From assembly GCA_024638545.1 (NCBI GenBank), contig JAHEKD010000205.1, positions 1 through 5,421 of the forward strand: 5,421 bases of DNA, given 5' to 3'. Positions 1 to 5,421 of the stretch are shown here, in pieces. The notes below the pieces were generated by a model. It saw only the letters and a program-made list of their open reading frames with translations, searched no databases and had not been told where the DNA came from. Position 1 is the first letter of the stretch. Every line of letters starts with the position of its first letter. The translations under genes were made by a program, and so were the position numbers. Source of the stretch: Gammaproteobacteria bacterium (GTDB lineage Bacteria > Pseudomonadota > Gammaproteobacteria > Arenicellales > JAHEKD01).

Positions 1-46
1 AGATCGATAGTGCAGTCGCCAGAATAATATACTTTAGCAATTTCAT
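1..46 (-). CDS. N-terminus of an exported protein (signal peptide), cut by the window edge
   Basis: An ATG at 46-44 on the minus strand opens a frame that runs off the left edge without a stop and reads MKLLKYIILATALSI. A short start with two lysines followed by a hydrophobic run is the classical beginning of a signal peptide, so the product is probably exported by Sec or anchored as a lipoprotein. A good Shine-Dalgarno sequence, GAGG at 59-56, sits nine bases before the ATG, which supports a real start. The gene follows the lyase gene after a gap of only 46 bases on the same strand, so it is probably the third gene of the same operon. Operons of CoA-transferase plus citryl-CoA lyase-like genes often carry a periplasmic solute receptor (Bug/TctC or TRAP type). 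That identity is a guess from context, because only the export signal is visible here. Confidence 0.65.
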   Translation of the reverse strand, partial: MKLLKYIILATALSI

Positions 47-55
47 GGTTTTAAA

Positions 56-59
56 CCTC
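56..59 (-). promoter_or_regulatory. Ribosome binding site of the exported-protein gene
   Basis: GAGG on the minus strand lies nine bases before the ATG at 46. It decides the start of the truncated third gene. The site overlaps one arm of a small AT-rich palindrome (GGTTTTAAACC at 47-57), which is too tight to fold as a stable hairpin. Confidence 0.55.
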
Positions 60-92
60 GTGTGTATTTAATTTTAGCTGAATGAGTATACA

Positions 93-911
93 TTAATCTA
101 AACCACGTTGTAACTCACCCGTATAGGACCAGTTCATCGTACGAGGCAGCGGGCCTTTATTGCGTCCACCCTGCTGGGTTTGCTCCCATGCATGCGCCAG
201 GATGCCTACACTGCGCGACAGGCAAAACAAACCTCTTGCAAGCGGCGGTGCAAAACCAAGACTGGCATAAATGACGGCAGTGGCACCATCAATGTTAAGC
301 GGTATCAGTTTGCCCTTTCGCTGCGCCAGCGATTTCTCCACGGCGCGGGCGATGTCTGCGAATTCAGCGTCGATCAAACAGCGATCAGCGGTCTGATCAA
401 CCAGTTCCAGCAATCTCGGCGCGCGCGGATCAACCGGATGAAAACGATGACCGTAACCCGGTACAAATCTGCTTTCGCTTTCAAGAACTGTATCCAGCTC
501 AGCTGCAGCGGCGGTTTCGAACGAATCCGTATGCGCTATTCTTCGCTTTATCCTGTAGAACAATTCCATCGCCTGTTCACCAGCGCCGCCGTGGACATCG
601 CCCAATACATTTACGGCAGACGCAATGGCATTGTTTAATCCCACACCGCAGGTAGCCGCCATCCTGGCAATGGCTATGCTAGGCGCTTGCGGGCCATGAT
701 CAACGGCAGACATCAGGGCGGTATCCAGCAGTTTGGCCTGCGCCCGGTTGGGTAATTCACCTCGCAACAATAACCAGATCATTTGTGAGAAACTGATGTT
801 GCCAATTAATTCCTCCACCGGGTATCCGCAATATCGGATTTTACCCGGTGCCATCTCTATGATTGATGTTTGCCACCAGTCGCTCACTTCACGTTCTGCT
901 GATTTAGTCAT
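93..911 (-). CDS. Citryl-CoA lyase-like protein of the citrate synthase superfamily
   Basis: This 272-residue protein belongs to the citrate synthase superfamily but is far shorter than citrate synthase (about 430 residues), as is usual for citryl-CoA lyases. These split a citryl-CoA-type ester into acetyl-CoA and oxaloacetate in the cytosol. Aligned by eye, the catalytic set of citrate synthase is present: His107 in GDVHGG, His155 in PGYGHRFHP and Asp208 in LNIDGA. Ligand contacts His72 (DHGPQAPS), Arg163 (DPR) and Arg233 (LSRSVGILAHAWE) are also kept. Near the C-terminus, GPLPR stands where citrate synthase has ARPR, so the last oxaloacetate-binding arginine appears to be replaced. The start overlaps the stop of the CoA-transferase gene (ATGA), and AAGGTG just before the ATG is a good ribosome site, so the two are probably translationally coupled. 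The true substrate may be citryl-CoA or a relative such as citramalyl- or methylcitryl-CoA. Superfamily membership is certain, substrate is not. Confidence 0.85.
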   Translation of the reverse strand: MTKSAEREVSDWWQTSIIEMAPGKIRYCGYPVEELIGNISFSQMIWLLLRGELPNRAQAKLLDTALMSAVDHGPQAPSIAIARMAATCGVGLNNAIASAVNVLGDVHGGAGEQAMELFYRIKRRIAHTDSFETAAAAELDTVLESESRFVPGYGHRFHPVDPRAPRLLELVDQTADRCLIDAEFADIARAVEKSLAQRKGKLIPLNIDGATAVIYASLGFAPPLARGLFCLSRSVGILAHAWEQTQQGGRNKGPLPRTMNWSYTGELQRGLD

Positions 912-2122
912 ATCACACCTTGTTTGCGGTATTGGTTAATTTGCTTTTCAGTTACGCCCATTTCCCTGAGAACCTGTTCCGTATGCTCCCCCAGTCTGGG
1001 TGGCGGTGAAGTCACCTTCAGCGGCTGCCGGTTAATTTTGACGGCCGTGCGTACGAGATCAATATCCCTGCCCACACCGGGAACGTTTTTAAATTTGCCG
1101 ATCATGCCCCTGGCTTTGATTTGTGGATGTTTTAATGCATCGGCAACGCTCAGTACCGGCCCCGATGGCACCCCCGCCTGATTCAATTTTTGTTGCCAGT
1201 AAGATGCCGAATGAGACCCTAGCAATCGCTCCAATTCGTGATTTAATTGCTGCCGGTTTGCAAGTCTGCGTTGCCGATTAATAAACCTGTCATCGGATTT
1301 GAGCTCACAACAGCCGAGTACTTCACATAAACTTTCAAACTGCTCTTGCTTATTGGCGGCAATATTCAACAGACCCTCGGCGGTCTTGAAAGTACCTGAC
1401 GGGCATGCCGTCACGTTTTGATTTCCAAGCGCCATTGGCGGCTGTCCGGCGACAAGCAAATTAGAGATCACCCAGCCCATGGTCGCCATGGTCGACTCCA
1501 GCATTGAAATATCGATAAAGCAGCCAGCCTGTGTTGTTGCGTTTCGGCCGGCCAAGGCAGCGGAAATAGCAAATGCTGCCGTCAGCCCGCCAATGGTGTC
1601 TGAAATTGGATACCCTACTCTGTAGGGTGCCGTATCCGCATCACCGGTTATACTCATTACCCCCGACATGCCCTGAATAATCTGATCGTATGCGGGTAAA
1701 TCATGCAGTTGACCATCTTGTCCGAATCCGGAAATTGCGCAATAAATCAATGATGGGGACTGTTTTTTTAATTCGTCATAACCAAGTCCCAGTCGTTTCA
1801 TTACACCAGGCCTGAAGTTTTCAACCAGGACGTCGCATTGCTTGAGGATTTCAAGGAAAAGTGCTTTGCCCGCCGGTTTTTTCAAATTGATTGTGACTGA
1901 TTTTTTGCCGGCATTTTGCGCCAGGAATGAAACGCCCATGTAGCTGGCATTGAGCTGTGCATCAGCGCCAAGCTGGCGGGCAAGATCTCCCTTGCCCGGC
2001 ACCTCAATCTTGATAACTTCAGCACCCATATGGGCAAGCTGGTGGCAGCAAAAAGGACCGGCTAATACATTGGTCATGTCGAGAACACGAAATTTGGACA
2101 GGGGAGAAAAATGTTGGATCAT
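908..2122 (-). CDS. CaiB/BaiF family (class III) CoA-transferase
   Basis: This is a cytosolic family III CoA-transferase, which moves CoA between carboxylic acids through an aspartyl-CoA anhydride/thioester intermediate. The N-terminal signature FRVLDMTNVLAGPFC, then GAEVIKIE and the VENFRPGVMKRLGLGYDEL block, are typical. The probable nucleophile is the Asp of VGYPISD (residue 175 from the chosen start), at the position of Asp169 in formyl-CoA transferase. The C-terminal PPPRLGEHTEQVL segment is also typical. The ATG at 2122 is chosen because it places the family signature about ten residues in and has GGTAG upstream. A longer TTG start at 2137 lacks a ribosome site. The protein is then 404 residues, a normal length. 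It is first in the operon and overlaps the lyase gene by ATGA, so the obvious reading is that it makes the CoA ester which the lyase cleaves. The acid and CoA donor cannot be read from the sequence. Confidence 0.92.
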   Translation of the reverse strand: MIQHFSPLSKFRVLDMTNVLAGPFCCHQLAHMGAEVIKIEVPGKGDLARQLGADAQLNASYMGVSFLAQNAGKKSVTINLKKPAGKALFLEILKQCDVLVENFRPGVMKRLGLGYDELKKQSPSLIYCAISGFGQDGQLHDLPAYDQIIQGMSGVMSITGDADTAPYRVGYPISDTIGGLTAAFAISAALAGRNATTQAGCFIDISMLESTMATMGWVISNLLVAGQPPMALGNQNVTACPSGTFKTAEGLLNIAANKQEQFESLCEVLGCCELKSDDRFINRQRRLANRQQLNHELERLLGSHSASYWQQKLNQAGVPSGPVLSVADALKHPQIKARGMIGKFKNVPGVGRDIDLVRTAVKINRQPLKVTSPPPRLGEHTEQVLREMGVTEKQINQYRKQGVI

Positions 2123-2149
2123 TGAAAATTCTACCAAACAGAATATAAT
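2122..2149 (+). promoter_or_regulatory. Predicted promoter of the IclR regulator gene
   Basis: TTGAAA at 2122-2127 and a perfect TATAAT at 2144-2149, spaced by 16 bases, match the sigma-70 consensus at 5/6 and 6/6 positions. Transcription would start near 2156, inside the second inverted repeat and upstream of both candidate start codons of the regulator. The spacer holds the first inverted repeat, so a bound repressor would block this promoter. Confidence 0.6.
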
Positions 2150-2164
2150 TTCGTTCTACAGAAC
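2128..2164. promoter_or_regulatory. Candidate operator: two inverted repeats in the divergent promoter region
   Basis: Two perfect 5-base inverted repeats of related sequence lie here: ATTCT (2128-2132) with AGAAT (2140-2144), seven bases apart, and GTTCT (2153-2157) with AGAAC (2160-2164), two bases apart. Both arms share the core TTCTAC/AGAA. Their centres are about 22 bases apart, close to two helical turns, so dimers could bind on the same face. Binding of IclR proteins to palindromes between their own gene and the target operon is well known, so the neighbouring regulator is the natural candidate. This is a prediction from symmetry and position. Confidence 0.45.
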
Positions 2165-2170
2165 TTTTAA
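2142..2170 (-). promoter_or_regulatory. Possible promoter of the CoA-transferase operon
   Basis: On the minus strand, TTAAAA (2170-2165) and TATATT (2147-2142) are spaced by 17 bases and match sigma-70 boxes at 4/6 and 5/6. The -10 box overlaps that of the opposite promoter, and the GTTCT/AGAAC repeat lies in the spacer. Transcription would start near 2135, leaving a leader of only about a dozen bases before the ATG at 2122 and excluding the TTG at 2137. The match is weak because the stretch is AT-rich. Confidence 0.3.
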
Positions 2171-2199
2171 TGCAATGTCAACAGATACAGAATGAGCTC

Positions 2200-2898
2200 A
2201 TGACGAAAGACCGGGTGCAGGCCGTGGATCGTGCGTTGTCAATATTGGAGGCTTTTACAATTGATCAGAATGCTTTAAGTCTGAAAGATATTGCAAAGGC
2301 GACCGGTTACTATAAAAGCACAATACTGAGACTCATCGGTTCGCTTGAGGCTTTCGGCTATATTCGACGCGATCAGGCGGGTTTATACAGCCTGGGACCC
2401 AAGCCGTGGCAGTTGGGAAACAGGTACCAGCAATCCATGAATATAGAATCACTGATAAGGCCGGTGCTGAAGCAACTTGTAATTTACAGCAATGAAAATG
2501 CATCGTTTTATATAAAACATGAAGACCAGCGGGTCTGCCTGTATAGAGAGAATTCCAGGCAGGCAATACAGCATACTGTTATTGAAGGTGAACATTTACC
2601 GCTTCACCAGGGCGCAGCCGGCAAAGTGCTAACGGCATTTAACGACACGGATAAGCGCTCTGATGTATTAAAAAAAATTCGAGTTCAGGGATATTATTTT
2701 TCCTCTGGCGAACGTGACAAATATACTGCAGCCATTGCCGCACCCGTATTTAATCACACGAATCGGTGCCTGGGTGCCTTAACGGTTTCAGGTTTGCGTG
2801 AGCGCTTTACCAAAACAAATGTATCAAAATTAAAGCTCGCTGTGATTCAAAAAGCGGCTCAACTCAGCACCTCACTGGGCTCGAGCCTGGATGAATAA
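2200..2898 (+). CDS. IclR-family transcriptional regulator
   Basis: The product (232 residues from this start) has the two IclR parts. An N-terminal winged helix-turn-helix spans about residues 5-70: VQAVDRALSILEAF, then LSLKDIAKATGYYKSTILRLIGSLEAFGY with the recognition helix at YYKSTILRLIGS, and the wing at YSLGP. A C-terminal effector domain covers about 80-230, with HQGAAGKVLTAF and APVFNHTNRCLGALTVSG as recognisable blocks. Such proteins act as dimers or tetramers and sense small, often aromatic or carboxylic, metabolites. An in-frame ATG at 2170 would add ten residues (MQCQQIQNEL). Neither start has a clear ribosome site, and 2200 is preferred because homologues usually begin shortly before the RVQAVDRALSIL block. 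The gene is transcribed away from the CoA-transferase operon with a short shared promoter region, the usual arrangement of a local regulator that also controls itself. Confidence 0.9.
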   Translation: MTKDRVQAVDRALSILEAFTIDQNALSLKDIAKATGYYKSTILRLIGSLEAFGYIRRDQAGLYSLGPKPWQLGNRYQQSMNIESLIRPVLKQLVIYSNENASFYIKHEDQRVCLYRENSRQAIQHTVIEGEHLPLHQGAAGKVLTAFNDTDKRSDVLKKIRVQGYYFSSGERDKYTAAIAAPVFNHTNRCLGALTVSGLRERFTKTNVSKLKLAVIQKAAQLSTSLGSSLDE

Positions 2899-3931
2899 TA
2901 CAAATATAGTCAAGGGCCTAATCAGCTGTATTATTCCTGTATTTAACAGACCGGATTTGATCATTGAATGTGTTGAATCGGTGTTGGCGCAGACCTATAG
3001 AAATTTTGAAATTATTATTATTGATGACGGTTCAACGGATAACAGCGTGGATGTGCTGGAGCAGCTCAGTGAACGTTACGCTGAAATTATCAAGCTCTAC
3101 AGACAAGTAAATCAGGGGCCAGGGGCAGCCAGACAAAAAGGGCTTAACCACGCAAGTGGAGAATACGTTCAGTTTTTAGACAGTGATGATTTAATAAAGC
3201 CTGAAAAGTTCGAATTTTTTATGGATGAATTTAACGGCGCTAACTCGCCTGATATTGTTTATTGCATTACCCACTATTACCGCAGGGAAGCGCCTGAAGA
3301 ATTCATCGTCTGGAAAAAAGAACACCACCGGGCGACCTCAATTTTACCGGGTTTTATCATTTCAAGAGCCTGGTCAACCTCAACGCCAATTTACCGAAAG
3401 GCCCTGCTGGATAATGCCGGGGAAATTCTTCCGCTAAGTTGCGAGGAAGATCTTGAATACGATTGTCGAATTGGCTTGCAGTCACCCAAGATAAAATTTG
3501 TAAATAAACATTTAACTGATTTTCGCGGCCACAGGGGACAGCGATTCAGCGTCAATAACCCGGACAGGGCACGCCAGCTAGCAGATCAGATAAAGGCACG
3601 TGAACAAATATACCAGACCATGATGAATTACAAGTTATCTGAAAAAAGCATCGAATTTGAATTTTATGCAAATTCAATGTTTTTACTCGCGAGACAGTCA
3701 GGTGAAATCGGATTGATCGAGCAGTCAAAGCTTGCCCTGCAAATAACCCAGGCTACCGCCAAACAATTGGGTGTCAAAATCAGAATACTGACAGCCCTAT
3801 ATCAGCTTATCTGTAAATTAGCCGGGACGAAATACGGGTCGAGGTCATTTAATGCTGTTTATAATCGACTCCATCAATTGAAAAACGGAATAAAGCATTT
3901 ATCAAAACCTTTGAACAGCCAGGGCACATAA
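2891..3931 (+). CDS. Family 2 glycosyltransferase (GT-A fold)
   Basis: This 346-residue protein is a GT2 inverting glycosyltransferase, transferring a sugar from a nucleotide-sugar to an acceptor, usually in making polysaccharide, lipopolysaccharide or a glycolipid on the cytosolic side. The N-terminal IIPVFNRPDLI strand, the nucleotide-binding DDGSTD (45-50), the NQGPGAARQKGL block (74-84), the metal-binding DSDD (97-100) and the likely catalytic acidic pair in CEEDLEYD (around 186-187) are all in place. The last 120 or so residues are a helical, basic tail without membrane segments. The ATG lies inside the end of the regulator gene, overlapping by 8 bases, and only GAG lies upstream, so translation is probably coupled to that of the regulator. 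No other cell-envelope gene is visible, so the acceptor is unknown. The gene looks more AT-rich than the minus-strand operon. Confidence 0.9.
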   Translation: MNNTNIVKGLISCIIPVFNRPDLIIECVESVLAQTYRNFEIIIIDDGSTDNSVDVLEQLSERYAEIIKLYRQVNQGPGAARQKGLNHASGEYVQFLDSDDLIKPEKFEFFMDEFNGANSPDIVYCITHYYRREAPEEFIVWKKEHHRATSILPGFIISRAWSTSTPIYRKALLDNAGEILPLSCEEDLEYDCRIGLQSPKIKFVNKHLTDFRGHRGQRFSVNNPDRARQLADQIKAREQIYQTMMNYKLSEKSIEFEFYANSMFLLARQSGEIGLIEQSKLALQITQATAKQLGVKIRILTALYQLICKLAGTKYGSRSFNAVYNRLHQLKNGIKHLSKPLNSQGT

Positions 3932-3974
3932 ATTTGCAGTCTCAATCTAGCTGTTTTTTCTGAATGCCTGGTTA
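3932..3974. other. Short gap between convergent genes
   Basis: These 43 bases separate the glycosyltransferase stop from the ligase stop. A run of six T (3954-3959) follows GCTGT, which could pair with ACAGC at 3915-3919, but the loop would be about 30 bases. CCAGGGCA (3919-3926) and TGCCTGG (3965-3971) are also nearly complementary. No compact stem with a T tract is present, so an intrinsic terminator is possible but not convincing. Confidence 0.3.
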
Positions 3975-5421
3975 TTAAACAGGGGTCTTCTTCTCGCCAA
4001 CCTCAATCATAGCCAGCCTGCCTTTTTCTGGTTTCCCTGTTGGGGTACGCGGCATTTCGTCGATAAAAACAATATATTCAGGTACCATGAATTCTGCCAT
4101 CATTCTGCTGCAATGCTCACGCAGGTCATCAGCTGTCAATTCCATGCCGGGTTTTAGTATCACAAATAGTTTAATGCTCTCTTCACCTGCCTGGGCCGGA
4201 ACCCCAATCACGGCACAATCTTCAACGGCCTGATGCTTGAGAACACTCTCTTCGACCTCAAAGCCTGAAACCATTTCACCTTTGACCCGGAGACGTTCAT
4301 TCTTGCGGCAGATAAAATAGAAATAACCATCTTTATCAATGCGAGCTACATCTCCCGTATGAAACCAAAGATTACGCCGGCTCGCCAGCGTGCGTTCGGG
4401 CATGTTGTAATAACCATCGGACATTACCCCGGGTTCAAGCGGGCGCACGACGAGCTCACCCGGTGTATCAGGCGGTAAGGGGTCATCATTTTCATCGACA
4501 ATCGCTACATCAAAGTGCGGCAGGATAATACCTCCCGGATGATCCCATTGTGGAGTGACAACCCATCCTGCGTCTGTAGAGCCGTAGCCCCCGCCGGAAA
4601 TCAGGTTCAGTCTGAATCTCGCATCAAAATCCTTCTTTGCGACGGGCGTCGGTGTTCCCCAGCATCGCGTTACCTTGTGACTGCGTTCTTCAGGACAGGG
4701 TGGATTTGCCCAAAGCAGCTGCTGGACTGATCCCAGCATCATGAACCAGGTAACTCCGTATTTTTTCACCTCTTGCCAAAAATTAGAAATGCTGAAACGC
4801 TCACGCAATATGACACGCCCGCCCGTCATCATGGTAGGCAGGAAATCATAGTAGGCCGCCCCGATATGCGAAAGCGGATAGGGCGAATAGACGCAATCGT
4901 CTCGCGTAAGTCTGAATGGTTCGATCAGGTTTTCAGCCGTACGCACCGCATATCTGTGTGACAGCATGCAGCCTTTCGAGACACCGGTCGTTCCCGAAGT
5001 GAACAAGATGGTTGCCGTATCGGTATCCCTGGCAGGTGAAACAATATGATCAGTTCGATCAGACAGCAGATCAGAAAAATCAAAAATTTCGAGTTCTGCA
5101 AAAATTTCACGGGCCTTGTCCACCCCATCAATCATAATCAGTGAACGCAGGTGAGTGATGTCCTCACGAATCTGATCCAGTGTATAAAGATAGGTGCCTG
5201 AGGTAATTAGGATCTGTGCTTGCGTTTTATCGATCATTCGAGCAAGTGATGGACCTTTCATTGCACAATTTATTGACACCTCTACTGCATTGATTTTTTT
5301 CAGTGCATAGGAGGCCGTCAGATATTCAACCCCGTTATCCGTCAATATGGCCACATGACTCAGGGAAGTCGGAGACCGCTCAAGGAGGCCGTGCGCAAAT
5401 TGATTGGTTAGTTTCTCGAGA
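3975..5421 (-). CDS. CaiC-like acyl-CoA synthetase (AMP-forming), N-terminus beyond the window
   Basis: This is a class I adenylate-forming enzyme, which activates a carboxylic acid with ATP to an acyl-AMP and then to the CoA thioester in the cytosol. The family motifs appear in order: P-loop ILFTSGTTGVSKGCMLSH, PLSHIGA, GGGYGSTDAGW (A5), WFHTGDVARIDKDGYFYF (A7), the hinge region KNERLRVKGEMVSGFEVEE (A8), and PRTPTGKPEK with the catalytic lysine (A10). Overall it resembles carnitine/crotonobetaine-CoA ligases (CaiC) and related acyl-CoA ligases. In A5 the usual Glu of the YGxTE motif is Asp. The frame stays open to the right edge, and the residues before the GTG at 5354 (LEKLTNQFAHGLLERSPTS, then LSHVAIL) match the normal N-terminal region of the family. 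The GTG is therefore not the start, and about 40-60 residues should lie outside. The gene converges on the glycosyltransferase. A link to the CoA-transferase operon is plausible but unproven, and the substrate is unknown. Confidence 0.9.
   Translation of the reverse strand, partial: LEKLTNQFAHGLLERSPTSLSHVAILTDNGVEYLTASYALKKINAVEVSINCAMKGPSLARMIDKTQAQILITSGTYLYTLDQIREDITHLRSLIMIDGVDKAREIFAELEIFDFSDLLSDRTDHIVSPARDTDTATILFTSGTTGVSKGCMLSHRYAVRTAENLIEPFRLTRDDCVYSPYPLSHIGAAYYDFLPTMMTGGRVILRERFSISNFWQEVKKYGVTWFMMLGSVQQLLWANPPCPEERSHKVTRCWGTPTPVAKKDFDARFRLNLISGGGYGSTDAGWVVTPQWDHPGGIILPHFDVAIVDENDDPLPPDTPGELVVRPLEPGVMSDGYYNMPERTLASRRNLWFHTGDVARIDKDGYFYFICRKNERLRVKGEMVSGFEVEESVLKHQAVEDCAVIGVPAQAGEESIKLFVILKPGMELTADDLREHCSRMMAEFMVPEYIVFIDEMPRTPTGKPEKGRLAMIEVGEKKTPV

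Noticed and set aside
180..638. A 152-codon open frame on the plus strand
   Set aside because: It lies wholly antisense to the lyase gene, has no recognisable domain, and the minus-strand reading has clear family motifs.
924..1181. Plus-strand open frame antisense to the end of the CoA-transferase gene
   Set aside because: It is a shadow of the well-supported CoA-transferase; the translation resembles no family and is rich in residues expected from an antisense reading.
2120..2137. TTG at 2137 as start of the CoA-transferase
   Set aside because: No ribosome site precedes it, and it would lie at or upstream of the predicted transcription start; the ATG at 2122 gives the family-typical N-terminus.
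1950..2195. Plus-strand open frame running from the CoA-transferase gene across the divergent promoter region
   Set aside because: It would read through both predicted promoters and the operator repeats, and has no ribosome site or domain.
3915..3971. Intrinsic terminator between the convergent genes
   Set aside because: The T run is present, but the only stems found are five to seven base pairs with loops of about 30 or more bases, which is not a typical terminator hairpin.
4925..5131. A 68-codon minus-strand frame inside the ligase gene
   Set aside because: It overlaps the P-loop region of the ligase in another frame, and the ligase frame carries the conserved motifs without interruption.

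Overview
The window comes from a bacterium, most likely a Pseudomonadota (proteobacterium) of moderate G+C content. The pointers are the family mix, namely a class III CoA-transferase, a short citryl-CoA lyase-like protein, an IclR regulator and a CaiC-like acyl-CoA ligase, together with sigma-70-like promoter elements and Shine-Dalgarno sites. No rRNA, tRNA, insertion sequence, CRISPR array or phage gene was seen. Gene density is high and no gene-free stretch exceeds about 100 bases.

Layout. The left 2.1 kb is a minus-strand operon, read right to left: a CaiB/BaiF class III CoA-transferase (908-2122), then a citrate synthase-superfamily protein of the citryl-CoA lyase type (93-911, overlapping the transferase by ATGA), then the first codons of a third gene (1-46) that encode a signal peptide and are cut by the window edge. 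Facing away from it on the plus strand are an IclR-family regulator (2200-2898) and, overlapping its end by 8 bases, a family 2 glycosyltransferase (2891-3931). The short divergent region holds a good plus-strand promoter and two inverted repeats that look like operator half-site pairs. On the right, a CaiC-like acyl-CoA ligase (3975 to beyond 5421, minus strand) converges on the glycosyltransferase. Its N-terminus lies outside the window.

How the genes may work together (inference). The transferase could load CoA onto a citrate-like tri- or dicarboxylic hydroxy acid, and the lyase could split the CoA ester in a retro-aldol (retro-Claisen) step into an acyl-CoA and a 2-oxo acid. The exported protein would fit a periplasmic solute receptor for the same acid, but only 15 residues are visible. 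The divergent IclR protein probably controls the operon and itself. The acyl-CoA ligase may supply or consume a CoA ester of the same pathway. The glycosyltransferase does not fit this picture and may simply be a passenger. The substrate cannot be settled from the sequence.
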